64,000 nucleotides of DNA from Arthrobotrys musiformis (GCA_036971715.1 JAVHJL010000007.1:682001-746000), one strand, 5' to 3'; counted from the first letter of the stretch, positions 11,253-23,100 are shown. A program made the numbers and translations. The notes: generated from the letters alone by a model not told the origin.

Positions 11253-11904
11253 TCACTTCCCCTTAGCCCACCTCCTCCACCTCTTATGCTCCCTTCTACT
11301 CTCCTCCACCCTCTTCCTCCCCGCCTCCGCCCTCCTCAACTTCCCCCACTTCAACTTCACATCCACAAAACAAGTCAGCATAAATCCCGAACCGTCCATC
11401 ACAAGGTCTTGAACATACCCCCTCATCCCGCCTGGTGAGAGCCCCCCTCACCGCAGGCTTCCACTCAAAAATCCTCGTCACGTCGCTAAAAGCGACCCAC
11501 AGAGGACCGCCGCAAGGCGTATCCTCTTCCCCCCCCTCTTCCTCCTCATCGTCAACATCCATCCCCCCCGCCTCGATACTCGCCTACATATCCATTAGTA
11601 TCTACCCACTACAAATCCAATTCCAAACAAAAATGGGTATAAATACCTTCCTAGCCCCCCTAACCCCCCCCAAATACTCCCCGCGATGAACCTCGACGAG
11701 TTCCGCAATCCAGCAGAACTCGTCCGCCGTTTCGAAAAAGCTGCGGGTTGCCGCATCGGAGTACGAATACTTCGATACGAACAACCCGAACAGCTCCGCA
11801 AAGTCGACTTTGGCCTCGAAGGCCCTGAAAAAGAAGGCTTGCACCTCCTCTTTCGAGGGCGGGGGGGAGGGGGACCTTAGGGCTGTGAGTAGTTCGAGCG
11901 ACAT
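11253..11904 (-). CDS. Hypothetical protein, about 174 aa, with an unusual exon junction
   Basis: Family not recognised. Exon 1 (11904-11647) begins MSLELLTALRSPSPPPSKEE and is helical. Exon 2 (11583-11419), after an intron with a strong ACTAATG branch site, carries an acidic run and PLWVAFSDVTRIFEWKPAV. Exon 3 (11354-11253) encodes a basic tail ending RWAKGK. Joining exons 2 and 3 needs an intron with a perfect GTATGT donor and CTGAC branch site but a GAAG acceptor. Alternatively, a one-base frameshift in the C5 run at 11418-11422 joins DEG directly to a plausible stretch (VQDLVMDGSGFMLTCFVDVK). The protein-like quality of that skipped stretch makes the frameshift or a sequencing error a real possibility. 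The sense strand is very G-rich. Confidence 0.5.
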
Positions 11905-13547
11905 TGTTTTGGTTTTTTGATGTTGACAGTTTTTCGGGATGTTGAGTGGATGGATTGAAGGATGGAAAGGAAAGCTTGCTGGATGATGTTTAAGTAATCA
12001 CAATCTTCGGATAGCTGTGGTTTACGAGATCAAACTCTCAATAGGATCGCTAGCTCAGCGATGAATATCCAACCTCAGTTTTGATACCCATTTGTTGTTT
12101 ATACTACGGCCCCCTCTTTCTTCTCCTCCCTCCTGTCTTCAAGGTATTCCCATTGTTTACACCCTGGTACCCCAACCCTCGACAATAATTCAACTTCAAA
12201 CCCCTCTTCAAAAACCTTCAGGACCCAATGCCCCCGTCGAGGCGATTTATACCGTCCAAAAGGCCACGATGCATTTCAGAGCTACGCCGGAGTTATTAAT
12301 TCCATCCCAAGATGTGTATGAAACGGAAGTGAAGGAGTAGTGGGTATTTGTGCATTCTCGGAATTATATGTATACACCAGTGCCCTCCAAATAAATAGTA
12401 ACCAACATCCCAAATCTAGAAAAGTAAGGCCGCGAGGGCGGTTAAACAGCACCGTCCGCTCATAAAGGAGAATAAACCCGTGTCCTCGAATGTACACCAT
12501 TACTTCCTTGTATATTTTCTCCAAATATTTATTTTCAAATACTTTTTTGTAGTTATATTTATATGGTGCTGATATTGTGATGTAGACGAAGGAGCCCCAC
12601 CGTCGACAAAAAGTGGAGAGAATGGACGTTGAGGGGAGTAAGGATAGAAGAGATTTGTTAGAGAATGGCGGATGGAGGAGTGAGTAAGGAGAAGAAGGGG
12701 GTATGATACTACGGATTTAAATTTACGATCATTGGAGGGGGGGCGTGCATTATTAATAAACAGCGTATTATGTAGTTCTAGAGCGTCTAGATCTGGGTGT
12801 AGGTATCTTTACTATTGCTGCTTACATCAATACTACTATTCCCGTTGACGAAGGTAACCTGGTGCAACTCGTATTTGTTTAGATTATCCTCAGATTGCAA
12901 GTACTTCATCTTTATAAATCTACTAGCTGTACATGAGCAAGCAAGTACATAGGATTGGTCAGAGAGCCTACATAAACACGTAAATATAACTTCGACCGGC
13001 GTGATCTTAAGAAAATACTGCAGGCTAGAAATCGCTGTACGCGGAAGAAATAAACGCACGAACCACATCTAAAACGAAAACCGACATCTCATATCCCCAT
13101 AAAAATAAAAATTCCATTACCATAAAAAAATAAACACCCCCCGATGCCGCTAAATAACAATAGTAATAATAAAACCCATAAGCCTTAACGCCATGAAAAA
13201 GTCATATGTAAACGTTAAACGCCATGGCCCATGCAATGCATCTATCGTGAAAGGCATCGATCATAAAAACCCATAAAACCATAAAAACAGCATACTAAAA
13301 ACAGAAAGGAAAAAAAAAGAAAGGCATCCATGCAAGCTAGCTCTTTCCCCTCATGAAAATGCGAGAGTAAAGACGATGTTGTGATAATAAAACAAGCCTA
13401 TCATCGAACGCCTTCTGCATAAAAAAATAACACAGTTTGTAGACCGTGCAATGCGAAATATCGATATCGAGAAAAAACCGGCTTGTTTTTCGAAAGAGGA
13501 GTGGAAATTCGTATCGGATGATATCGGTATATATCCAGAAGATGGTT
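11905..13547. other. AT-rich spacer with one weak open frame
   Basis: An 82-codon frame at 12092-12340 (+) lacks an ATG start and has no recognisable domain; it could be a 3' exon of a small gene, but no partner exon is evident. The rest, including 12540-13340, is AT-rich without a convincing gene. Confidence 0.35.
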
Positions 13548-15529
13548 TCACCACCAGCTGACCGCTTCCTCCGGAGACAACTTGACGCCACCATCGTCAT
13601 CCTCGCTATCGATCAACCCCAGATTGAGAGCACCGGGTCCACTCATTGCAATTTCGATATTTGCCTCAAGGTCAGATTCGTTGTTTTTACCGCTCGGCTT
13701 CTCTTCTCGCTGCAACAAGCTCGTCGTCGGCTTTTCGTTCCCGTAGATATCGACCATCGTAGAACCGGTGACGATTCCAGTGTTGCCGGAGCACCTGACA
13801 AACATGACGGCTCTCTGTCTGGTCATCTCGTCGAGAATCTTCTTGGTTTCTTCTCTGAACTTGGCCTGGCGTTCTCGAAGTTCTTTGAGATGCTGCTGGG
13901 GGCCTGTCATGCCGCGGACTCCGTCGCCTTGATTTCGGTATTTGCTAGTACGTTTCAGGGTCGCAAGTCCGCACTCTATTATCTCGATTTCGATATCGGT
14001 ACACTTCTCTGCCTGGCTGAATCGGAAATCCCGCTTTTGGACCTCGCGCCAGTTGGCCTGCTCGGAGAGCTTGAGGGAGATCTGACTGTGACCTGGAGAG
14101 TATTCCTGTTTATGCAAATGAATCCAGTTAGAAAATTTCTAATATATATCTATAGTAAGAGGAAGCGTACCTTTGCCTTTTGAATGAATCCATTCAAAAG
14201 GTTTCTCATCCTCACGCTCAGCTTCCCGTCCTTGAGGACCCCGGATCCCTTGATCCCACCGGCGACTAGATCGGTTTCCTCGTACTTGCCGGCGAGCAAA
14301 TACTCGGCATCTCTAATAATGGCCGCGGCGACTTGATCGTCCGCCTTTTCTTCCCCGTCGTACCTGCGAGCGTACACTTGGTGGACGTCCTCGTACCCAG
14401 CACCGACATCGTGTGCATGGTGCAGAATGTAAAGCGTGCACGACTTGAAAACACCACCCTTGGTGGTCGCGGCAGCAGGCGTAATCGTCAGTGCGGCCTT
14501 GTTTTCGACGTTCTCCTTGGCTGCTGGCACGAACTTCGCAAGTTCGGCCGCGGCGTTTTCTTGAACCCTTTCAGGTTCATTCCCCTCGGAGACGGTTGGC
14601 ACGGACTGGGAGGGCACAAAGTTCTTCGCGAAGGGCGAGAACTTGTACTCGCTCCTGTCTACGGCCTTCCTCTGTTGGTACGCCGGGTGTCCTGAGACAC
14701 CCCCCCTCTTCCTGTCGTACTCCTGGTACTTGGGTTTCCCCATGGCCTCAGGGGAAAGAGGAGCCGGTGGCGGGACGGCGGTGAACTGGGCCGGGACGAA
14801 CGGCTTTGCGAACGGATTAAGTCCTCGCGCCGATCGTGAAGCAGCTTCCTGGGCTTTGGCGTGCTGCTGTTGTTGTTTTTGCTGCTGCTGCTGCTGCTGC
14901 TGTCGCTGTTGCTGCTGCTGCTGGGTAGTGGTTGCAGCGGCAGCGGGACCGTAGCGAACCCCATGTTCGCTATTGCTGCTGCTCTGGACGCTTGGAACCT
15001 GAGGGTTCCGTCGGAAGCGTGGGTCGATCCAAGTCTCATCGCGAGGCTTGGTGCGAGTGTCTTCGAAGAACTCGCGGATGAAATCCCGATATTCGGGATT
15101 GACGGCCACGTCGCTCTTCTTCTTGACCTCGACCTTGAAGGTCGGGATCGGACCCGGAGACCTGGTGGCGGCAGCAGCGGCGGCAGTAGTAGTAGTGGCA
15201 GCGGCGGCAGCGGCTTGGAGGGAATGTCCGTCCTCCTGGTGGTGGGGGCGGGAATGTCCATCCGCCTGGAGGGGATTAGTGCCCTCCGTTGCAGTGGGGG
15301 AAGGAGGCGTCACCGCACTCCTTCGTTTCTCCCCCAGCTGCTCCCACCGCAGCTCGCGGCCTCGACGAAATGTCTCGGCCTCGGCGACTCCCTCCACGAG
15401 TCGCCCCCCCGACCCCCCAGCCCTTGGGCCGGGTTGGGTCCTCTCCTCCCCCCAGAACCCCCTCCCCTCCCCCTCTCGGCCCTGCCCGTCAATGGGCATG
15501 CGTCCGCCATTGCCCTTTCGTTGGGCCAT
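13548..15529 (-). CDS. Poly-Q protein with two PAM2-like (PABP-binding) motifs
   Basis: Two exons (15529-14171 and 14105-13548) encode 638 aa; GTACGC/ACAG splicing keeps the frame. The N-terminal 120 residues are low-complexity. A short conserved-looking block (NPEYRDFIREFFEDTRT, then DETWIDPRFRRN) is at about 144-174. A Gln-rich tract occupies 203-222. Residues 236-246 (GLNPFAKPFVP) match the PAM2 consensus that binds the MLLE domain of poly(A)-binding protein. A second, degenerate copy (KFSPFAKNFVP) is at 296-306. The C-terminal half is predicted helical, with a long coiled segment (KELRERQAKFREETKKILDE). The overall family is not recognised. PAM2 plus poly-Q suggests a cytoplasmic mRNP or granule factor; this is inference. 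Confidence 0.75.
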
Positions 15530-18029
15530 CTGCCATACTAACTGTTAGCGAATCATCATACGAAAGAATCGAAGAACTGAGCCAGGTGAATGGAAGGAGA
15601 AAGGGGTATACGGGTCGGGATACGAAGAAAGGATTGGGAGAAAAACTTACCGGATGCGTAGTGAAAAGCTAAGTGCCTGTTAAAGCAGGAACGAAAAAGT
15701 TAGCGAGGCTAGTCAAGAAGGCTTGAATTCAAAGATGATGGGAAAGCGATAAATAAAGGGTGAAGCGAATGCAGGATGAAACCTGGAGCTCTGCAAGAAC
15801 TCGATGGATTTTGGGGCAGATGGGATAGGAGGAAAGAGAAGGAGTTAATACCGTCTGATGGCCTGTCTGAGCCAGATGGCAATGGAAAGAAGTGAAGAAA
15901 AAGGAGCAGAAGAAGAAGAAGAAGGGGCGGAAGCAGGAGAGGAAGAAGAACGAGAAGAAGAACGAGAAGAAGAAGGATGAGAAAGGAGGAGTAGGAAGAG
16001 AGACAGGAGTAGGGAGAAGAGGGAAAGAAGCAGAAGCAGAAGCAGAAGAATCAGACGATGACGTCGATGAGGAAGAAGAAGTCGAAGCAGGAGCCGACAA
16101 CGAAGAAGATCGTGAAGAAAAGGAAGAAGCCGAAGCAAGAGATGGTGATAAGAAGTCGAGGGTGAAGAAGAAGACGGGAAGAAGCGAGACAATGATCTCG
16201 AGAGATGATCCAAGCTTCGAGGCAGATGAGATGAAGGAGAGGAAGGACGAGAAGCAGGAGAATGAGAAGAAGCAGAAGAACAAGCCAGGAAGCAAGTAGC
16301 CGACAATCTCAAGAGACGATCAGGGTTGCAGCCAGGATGGGATGAAGGGAAGAGCAATGGAGAAGGATAGATGTGATGTGATGAGATGGAGGAAGAGATG
16401 GAGAAGAGATGATGTCAAACAGCAAGCTTGCCGGGTGGGTTTGACCTTGGTGGGCAACAAAAAAAAGGAAACGAACAGAGCAACTCGGATGGGATGGATT
16501 GCGAGGAAGAAGAAGAAGGAGAGGAAGAGGAAGGAAGGGAGAAAGAAGGAAGAAGGACAGGATGGATACTAATATTTACCTCAATGGCACAGCGACAGAC
16601 AGATGCGTATATGCGGGAATTCGATACGAGCGGTGATGCTTCAACAGCCTGGGGAGCTAGTGAAGCGAAGAGACGAGAGTGGTGAAGGCGTGGTGATGAG
16701 AAGAAAGAAGGAGAGAGCGGTGTTCAGGTTTGGACGTCTTTAAATAGTCGACGTTTTGAAGCTGGTGAGCGCAGAATGTGTTGTTTTTGTGGTATTTACA
16801 ACGTCTATAGACGATTTCCTGATGCTCATTCTATATGGCCATACAATACAATTCCAGTTACAGCAGATATTGATACTAATCATAGAAGCTTCAATTATAC
16901 TATATCTAGGAGACGTAGGTAGTCTCAGAGAGCTATTGGCCTTCAAATCTAACAATCTACAATGGATAGCCTCGCACGCCCATTGCTGGTCTATCAAGAT
17001 ACTAGCTGCACCTGGATTCAAGACCACTATCCAATCATACCATGATTTACTTATACATAGGCCTGTGGAAATATAGAGACCGGTCGGCAGCCAGTGCGTG
17101 AAATGGAGGTAGTTCCATATATTACAGACCTATAGTTTCGAGGCCAGACGGTGTGCTCCTACAGACCTTTAATTACACATCTACTATGTAAGCTACCCAA
17201 CCGTAGCATACATACGACTCAACCATAAAATTATATAAAATCTCCATCTCCATTGCTTCCCTATATACCTAACAACTATCCACAATAAAAAAAGTATATA
17301 TATCCACAATAAACAAAAAAAAATCTGTATCCAAGAGCAGAGAATTTCCTATGCACAAATATCGGGGTTCCTTGCACCTATATACACCCCCCCTCCCCCA
17401 TCCTCCAAGCCCTTCAACAGTATTTACATCCCGGCTCGGAGGTCCCTCCTCTTCTCGTTCTTAAGCCCATAAGGCCCCTCCCCCAACCCCCTCGCAGAGA
17501 AAAAAACATAGGAAACCAATTTTAACCCCTAAGGGTCATCCGTGGCACAACTGGTACCCGGAGATTACCACGACGGTAACAGCCTCACAAGAAACAGCAC
17601 ATGGATCCGGAGCACACAGACTGGAACATGGGAACGCACCAGAATAAAAAACGCCCTTAATTTTGTTAAAAAAGAGACACCATACAAAGGAAAAACCCCC
17701 GTAAATGCAAAGCAAACGCCGTCCCGTTACCTGGAGGTCATAAACATAACACGGTACAAAACAAAAAGTTAAAGCCCAGCCAAACCCATGCATGCTAATT
17801 CGAATCGAAAACAAAAAATGTAGCTTTTATGATGTAAACAAAAGGAACAATAATATGAAAGAATAATAATCATCTAAGAAAAAGAGAAGAAGATTAAGAA
17901 AAAAGTATGTGCAGGTTTGGCTGAGGCTCGTCAGAATCCAGTTTAATAGTAAAAAAAAAAAAAAAAAAGGGAACACCCGTGTTATGAAAATAAAAGGAAA
18001 ACAACCTCCACTTTATCTAAAGACCTCAC
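15530..18029. other. Long spacer upstream of the PAM2 gene
   Basis: About 2.5 kb. The first kilobase is strand-asymmetric (purines on +). The remainder (16740-18029) is AT-rich with an A-run near 17950-17968, and likely includes the 3' flank of the PPR gene. No convincing gene. Confidence 0.4.
15880..16570. repeat. Purine-rich (GAA/GAG/AAG) low-complexity tract
   Basis: For roughly 700 bp the plus strand is mostly A and G in AAG, GAA, GAG and GGA runs. The tract lies upstream of the PAM2-protein gene, so its transcribed strand would carry a pyrimidine-rich leader or promoter. A 135-codon Lys/Glu frame at 15892-16299 (+) arises from this composition and is not counted as a gene. Confidence 0.7.
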
Positions 18030-21000
18030 CTAAGCCTCATGACCGCCACGGATGAGATCGAGTACCCTCGTCATAACCGGTGGAGGGTAACTCCTGGAAG
18101 CCATCTCGTTTACGACTCCCATAGCGGAATCGTGGTCGTTGACGGCAAGGAATGCTCGTGTCATAGCCTCGTACGTGCTCGGCTCCCTCTTATTGGCGGA
18201 GTGGCCGCGGGACTGATCCGGGTAGAGGGAATCGTACAACATCCTGGACTTCTCAATCTCGCCCTCCAAAGCCCATCCGTGGATGAGTGGGTTGGCGATG
18301 TAGGGTGTCATCTGGATGCGCTTGGCTTGCATGAGGGCAACGATCTCGGGGGTTTCGCGGACACGGTGGTTGGCAACGAGGGACTCAATGAAGGCCTGGA
18401 AGATGGTGGTATCGGCCTTGACCGAGGGATCACGGAGGGCCTTGTCAAAGCTCTCTCGAGCTCCGGCAACGTCTCCGAGAACACATCCCTTGGCGTGGAT
18501 GATGGCGGCGTGGTGCTGGGCCTCGATGGTGACACGCTCGGCGCGCATCTGGCGGATGATGTCCTCGCCGGACTTGAGGTCTGGTGGGTCGCAGGTAACG
18601 TGGGCTTCGATGAGGAGCTTGTAAGTGAACGATGTCGGGGCGATGTTCAAGCTCCTCATTCGCTCGTAGTAGTACAGGGCCTTGGTGCGGTTGTGCTTGG
18701 TATGAACGAAGAACTGGATCATGCTGTTGTACGGGGCCGGTCGTGGCTTGTAGTTCGGCATGGCCTCCATCTCGGCGAAGAGTTCCTCGGCGAAACGTTC
18801 GTCGCTAACGCGGCATAAAGCGTTGACAATGGTACCGTAGGTGACGCTGGTGGGCTTGATGTTGTTGGCGCGCATTTCCGAGAAGTACGAGAGACAGTCA
18901 TCGATACGGCGGGCCTTGGAGAGCTTGCCGATCAATGCATTGTACAAGAAAGAAGTAGGCGCGATACCCTCAGCCTTGGCCTGCTCAAAGATCTTGATAG
19001 CCTCAGACGCTTCATCAAAGTTGCCATGGGATCCCTTGAGCTGGACGATGTAAAGACCGTAGGTGTTGGCGGAGGGTGAGGCTCCGAACTCGAGCATCTC
19101 CTGGTGGTACTTGCGGGCGAGGTCGAGACGTTCGAGGTGAAGACAGGCGGCAATCATAGCATCGTACATCAAATACCAACCGTACCTGGCCTTTCGGTAT
19201 TCCTTGAGGAGGGGCATATCCTTGAGGGCCTGGTTGAAGATGTTGACACAAGCTCCGAGGCGCTTCTCGCCATATCCTTCCTGGCGGGCGATGCTTCCGA
19301 TGGCGCGAGCGATGACCTGTGGTTGGTAGTGACGATGGCCCTTGAGCAGATTGAACCTGTTGACGATCTCGGTAGCACGGAGAGGGGGGCTGGTTCGGCC
19401 TTCCAATCGAGCCATGAAGGCATTGGAGCCTTCGAGATCGAGAGTAGCCTGGTGGGGGTCGATTTCGTCAAGAGGGTCGTGGTGCTGCTGGACAGGGGCA
19501 ACCGGGGAAGGAGCATGCTCGTTGGATTGTTGGGCGGACCATGGGAAACCAGCAGCGTGCTCAGCTCCAGCGCTAACGGGAGTTGGGTACGGCATTTCCT
19601 GGGAAGGAGGGGCAACCGGGGGCACGGCATATTCCTGGACGGATTCAACGACATGAGCTGGGAAGTTCCAAAGTGGCAACTGGAATTGGTGAGCGAGCTG
19701 GGCCATGGAGTAGATCTTCTGGGCGTCCTTCTTGCTGGCCTCCGGGTGGAGAGAGACAACGGCTTGCGGGATGACCAAGAGGTGGAAGTCGGCCGGGGAG
19801 AGACTGTCCATGGGGACACCTTCGAAGGACTTGAGGAGCCTGCGAGCGATTGCAACATCCGGGATGGGCATGCCGAGGTGGTTGATCAGGTGCAAAATAT
19901 TCAAGCTCTGTCGCTGGGTGAGAAGATCCAAGGAGTTCAGGTTATCAAAGATGGCGTGGATAGAAGTCATAGCCTGGGCCTTCAACGGTGGGTGGGTAGA
20001 GTGGAACCTTTCGATGATCCGTCGGTAAACGTCCATTCCGTAGTCCAACTTGTTAACCTGGGCGCCAACGATAGCAAACATGGTAGCCAAATGTAATCCG
20101 GTTTCGCTAACCAAAAAGTTTGGCAGAGACTCGGCTTCCCTGAAGAACTTTTCGGCAGCATCAAGGTCCTTGTTTCGGAGGCTCATGGCGACAAGACTGG
20201 CGTAGGTGGTGGTGCTCAAAGCGCTCTGGGACTTGGACAACTTCTCGTAGATAGCCTTGGCAGCTTCGGCGTTTCCGGCATCGGCAGCTTCGGCGCAGAC
20301 CTGGTTCAAGACGGCGGCTTCCTTCGGCTCGGAGGCGTTCAGACCGGTAGTCCATTCGACGGCGGCATCGTAGTTTTTGATGGAGAGGTAAGACTTGACG
20401 ACAGAGATACAAAGAGCGGTGGTTTCGGTTCCATGTTCGAGAAGACGCTGCACGTAAACCAAACCTTCACTGACCTGTCCGGAGGAGAAGTAGGCGTAAA
20501 CCAGCGAGTCGACCATCTTTTGCTTCGAAGCGGTGGTCAATCCTCCAAAGGAAGATTTGGCGTCCGTGGCAACGTTGTAGGTGTCAATGGCCGAGTAAAG
20601 GTCCTTGGCTCGGCCGAAGCTGCGGATCATCTCACGGTAGGAAGGGATGGTGGGTTGCAGGCTCAGCTCCTCCATCTTTGCGAGGATGGGGGCAAACATG
20701 TCGCTGCGGTCCTTCTGGGCAGAAGCCTGGAGGAGCATGTTGAGGGACTCCGGGGTCAGACGGTGCTTAAGCGTCAGAGCGGTTCCGTAGATGTCGGTTG
20801 CCAATTGGAAGTGCTTATCAGACATGTTGTGGTATGCTTGAGCGGGGCTGGACAGAGAGAAACCAAATCGTTTGACCTTGACCTCGGCCTCCTTTGCGTG
20901 TTCTTGAACGTGGGTTGCCTGGTCTGCGAGGGTGCCGATGACGATGCTGTATGTGTAATGGGAGGGGACCATCTTGCGTTCCATCATCTCGGCGTAAATG

Positions 21001-21887
21001 TTCATGACGCGCGTGATGCGGTCGTGGCCCATGAGGGGGATCTGGGTGAAGGCATGGAGCAGGTAGTTGTAGGCATCGGTGGTTGGAGCGATGCCGTTGT
21101 CGACCATCTCCCTGAAGGCGAGGGGGATGCGGTCGTACTGCTCGGCGAGCTTCATGTTGTCGAAGAGCTGGATGTAGTCCTTGACGACATATGTGGAGGT
21201 GGTGCTCGAGCTGTTGACCACAGTACGGTCACTCGTCTCGGACGCCGCAGTCTCCGCCTCGCCGGACTTCCCATCCTTGATATCAGTGGTTTTAGTAGAA
21301 GAAACAGCCTCGGCTTTCGCTTCAGCTGGCTCCGGTAGGTCCTTTTCAATGGTTTTTCCACCTGCAACCTCAGCCTTCGCTGAGGTAGAGACAAGAAGAG
21401 ACTCATCCTCCTCCTCAATTGCGACTTCCAAGCTGTCGAGCGAGAGCTTATCAGGTTCTTCGAGGGTGGGATAGTCGCGGACGGTGGACATGGAGGAAGC
21501 ACGAGGCTTCAGCTCCGGGGAAGGGGGACCGACATCCTTCTTCTCGAGCTCCTGCTGGAGCTGGAGGGAGATGGAGGCATGAGTGGGCTGCAGCCGCTCC
21601 GGGTACTTCAGAGAGCGATCACCATCTTTGTTAAAGATGGAGTGCTGGTGACCGCCGTTCAGGGGGTCATTCGCCCTGGAGAACTTTGACCGATTGCCGC
21701 CGTTGGGACCGTTGAAGACGGCCTGGATCTTGGAGGGGGTGTTCTGGCCGAGCCTGGAGAGGGGGAAGGAGGTGGTGGTGGCATAAGAGGACTGGGCGGC
21801 AGCGACGGCGGACTGGGCGTAGCCGTTGACGAAGTTCCGTGCAAAGCTCTGACGAGCGGCAGCGATGGTGAAGGGCTTGAACACCAT
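18030..21887 (-). CDS. Mitochondrial pentatricopeptide-repeat (PPR) RNA-binding protein
   Basis: Uninterrupted 1285-codon gene. The N-terminus (MVFKPFTIAAARQSFARNFV) is basic, hydroxylated and amphipathic, as in a mitochondrial presequence. A Ser/Thr/Glu-rich linker runs to about residue 235. From about 240 onward helical-pair repeats dominate, with typical PPR phrases such as TTDAYNYLLHAF, TTYASLVAMSLRN, TSFLYNALIGKLSKARRID, TSVTYGTIVNALC and TSFTYKLLIEAHV. They form an N-terminal and a C-terminal array joined by a Pro-rich segment (about 750-830). PPR proteins of this size in fungi bind mitochondrial transcripts to control processing, stability or translation. The target is unknown; it does not match the start I remember for the cya-5/Pet309 type. 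Divergent from ERG8. Confidence 0.88.
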   Translation of the reverse strand: MVFKPFTIAAARQSFARNFVNGYAQSAVAAAQSSYATTTSFPLSRLGQNTPSKIQAVFNGPNGGNRSKFSRANDPLNGGHQHSIFNKDGDRSLKYPERLQPTHASISLQLQQELEKKDVGPPSPELKPRASSMSTVRDYPTLEEPDKLSLDSLEVAIEEEDESLLVSTSAKAEVAGGKTIEKDLPEPAEAKAEAVSSTKTTDIKDGKSGEAETAASETSDRTVVNSSSTTSTYVVKDYIQLFDNMKLAEQYDRIPLAFREMVDNGIAPTTDAYNYLLHAFTQIPLMGHDRITRVMNIYAEMMERKMVPSHYTYSIVIGTLADQATHVQEHAKEAEVKVKRFGFSLSSPAQAYHNMSDKHFQLATDIYGTALTLKHRLTPESLNMLLQASAQKDRSDMFAPILAKMEELSLQPTIPSYREMIRSFGRAKDLYSAIDTYNVATDAKSSFGGLTTASKQKMVDSLVYAYFSSGQVSEGLVYVQRLLEHGTETTALCISVVKSYLSIKNYDAAVEWTTGLNASEPKEAAVLNQVCAEAADAGNAEAAKAIYEKLSKSQSALSTTTYASLVAMSLRNKDLDAAEKFFREAESLPNFLVSETGLHLATMFAIVGAQVNKLDYGMDVYRRIIERFHSTHPPLKAQAMTSIHAIFDNLNSLDLLTQRQSLNILHLINHLGMPIPDVAIARRLLKSFEGVPMDSLSPADFHLLVIPQAVVSLHPEASKKDAQKIYSMAQLAHQFQLPLWNFPAHVVESVQEYAVPPVAPPSQEMPYPTPVSAGAEHAAGFPWSAQQSNEHAPSPVAPVQQHHDPLDEIDPHQATLDLEGSNAFMARLEGRTSPPLRATEIVNRFNLLKGHRHYQPQVIARAIGSIARQEGYGEKRLGACVNIFNQALKDMPLLKEYRKARYGWYLMYDAMIAACLHLERLDLARKYHQEMLEFGASPSANTYGLYIVQLKGSHGNFDEASEAIKIFEQAKAEGIAPTSFLYNALIGKLSKARRIDDCLSYFSEMRANNIKPTSVTYGTIVNALCRVSDERFAEELFAEMEAMPNYKPRPAPYNSMIQFFVHTKHNRTKALYYYERMRSLNIAPTSFTYKLLIEAHVTCDPPDLKSGEDIIRQMRAERVTIEAQHHAAIIHAKGCVLGDVAGARESFDKALRDPSVKADTTIFQAFIESLVANHRVRETPEIVALMQAKRIQMTPYIANPLIHGWALEGEIEKSRMLYDSLYPDQSRGHSANKREPSTYEAMTRAFLAVNDHDSAMGVVNEMASRSYPPPVMTRVLDLIRGGHEA

Positions 21888-23100
21888 AGCCCTCTAATCT
21901 TTAAACAAGTAGAGTAAAAAGGAATACAGTGGTGTGATAACCGGGTACTAGCCACACCGTCATGTTAGTATAAATTTTATACAGCCATAAAAATACCCAG
22001 GCACCAGCCGACCAAAGTGAAATAAAAAATAAAGTAAAATAAAAAGGAAGGAAAAAGAAGCTTACTGTATTCCGAAGACTGGTTATACCCGATTATAGCA
22101 GTTTTTGCGGCGTCATCTGAACCGAGGGCAGAATTTTCGATGCCTTCGGGAAGGGTATCGCGTGAGATGATGCCGTTGGGATCCGAGAGATGAGATGGAT
22201 GAATCAACTAGCCTACCCGGCAATGTGAGGTAAAAACGACAGGCTAGTTAAAGTGTCGAGTATAAACAATATGACGATGATTACGATGGTGGTGATGAAT
22301 AGGTATGTAGAAAGAGGTGGTGGTGGTGTGGATGTCAGCACATAATAATAGCAGTTAGAAAGAAGGTGGGATGCAATAAATTTTCTGTGCGACGGGCAGC
22401 TATTTACAATCCGGGTTGGCGGAACCCTTCCTCTTCGCCCGACCGAGGATGTCCACCTATTCTCCCCCACCACAATATTATATATAATATGTACAATATG
22501 GATACCTATCGATGCAGAATCGCCCAATTGCCCCTACATAACTAACATCAATCCAAATTACTGGAGTGTCTGCAATTGAGGTCGAGCAGAGAGTGGTGAG
22601 GGTGCAATGGAGGGGAGTCGATGACTCCATCACGAATATTCCCCGGGTCCTGTCAAATTATGCAATGGCGGATTCGCAATGCCTCACCGAACTAACAGAC
22701 GGGCGCCTCATCTTACTGCAGGGAACAATCTGAGTTAAAAGAGATAAATACCAAATTAAACAAGATAAATGGTGTCCACGAGACCACCGCAGAGTTTTCT
22801 CCATTGACCAGAACTAGCCCCAGATTATATATATTATACCCGCTTGGAGCAAGTTATCGGGTGCCAACGGAAGAAACAGTCGGACTCCTCGGGAAGCCGA
22901 AGCAACAAACGCAGCCAGCTGACAGCCCCAATTTCAAATCAAGCAACTCCGGCTCGGTTGTCTTGTCCGCCGACCCCGTCCGACCGTCTCTCGGAGATAC
23001 GCTCTCCTCCCCATTGACCTCTTCTTGGCCCCACTCCCCCATCCTTTCCCTTCTTGGCCTCAATCGAGAAAGACCTCACAACCAAATAATCCGGGGTAAG
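21888..23100. promoter_or_regulatory. Divergent promoter region PPR gene / ERG8
   Basis: 1.2 kb between the two start codons. It contains an AT-rich block at 21960-22060 and a pyrimidine-rich stretch at 22980-23080 just upstream of the ERG8 ATG. No coding frame is supported. Confidence 0.4.

Noticed and set aside
12092..12340. 82-codon frame (+) ending VYETEVKE
   Set aside because: Begins at TTG, not ATG; no recognisable domain and no partner exon found.
14643..15548. Poly-Leu/Cys and Ala-rich frames opposite the poly-Q region
   Set aside because: Shadow frames of the CAG/CTG repeats of the PAM2-protein gene.
15892..16299. 135-codon Lys/Glu-rich open frame (+)
   Set aside because: Product of purine-rich composition; no domain, and the opposite strand has an equally long featureless frame.
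20433..21338. 301-codon antisense frame within the PPR gene
   Set aside because: Shadow of the GC-rich PPR coding strand; no known domain.
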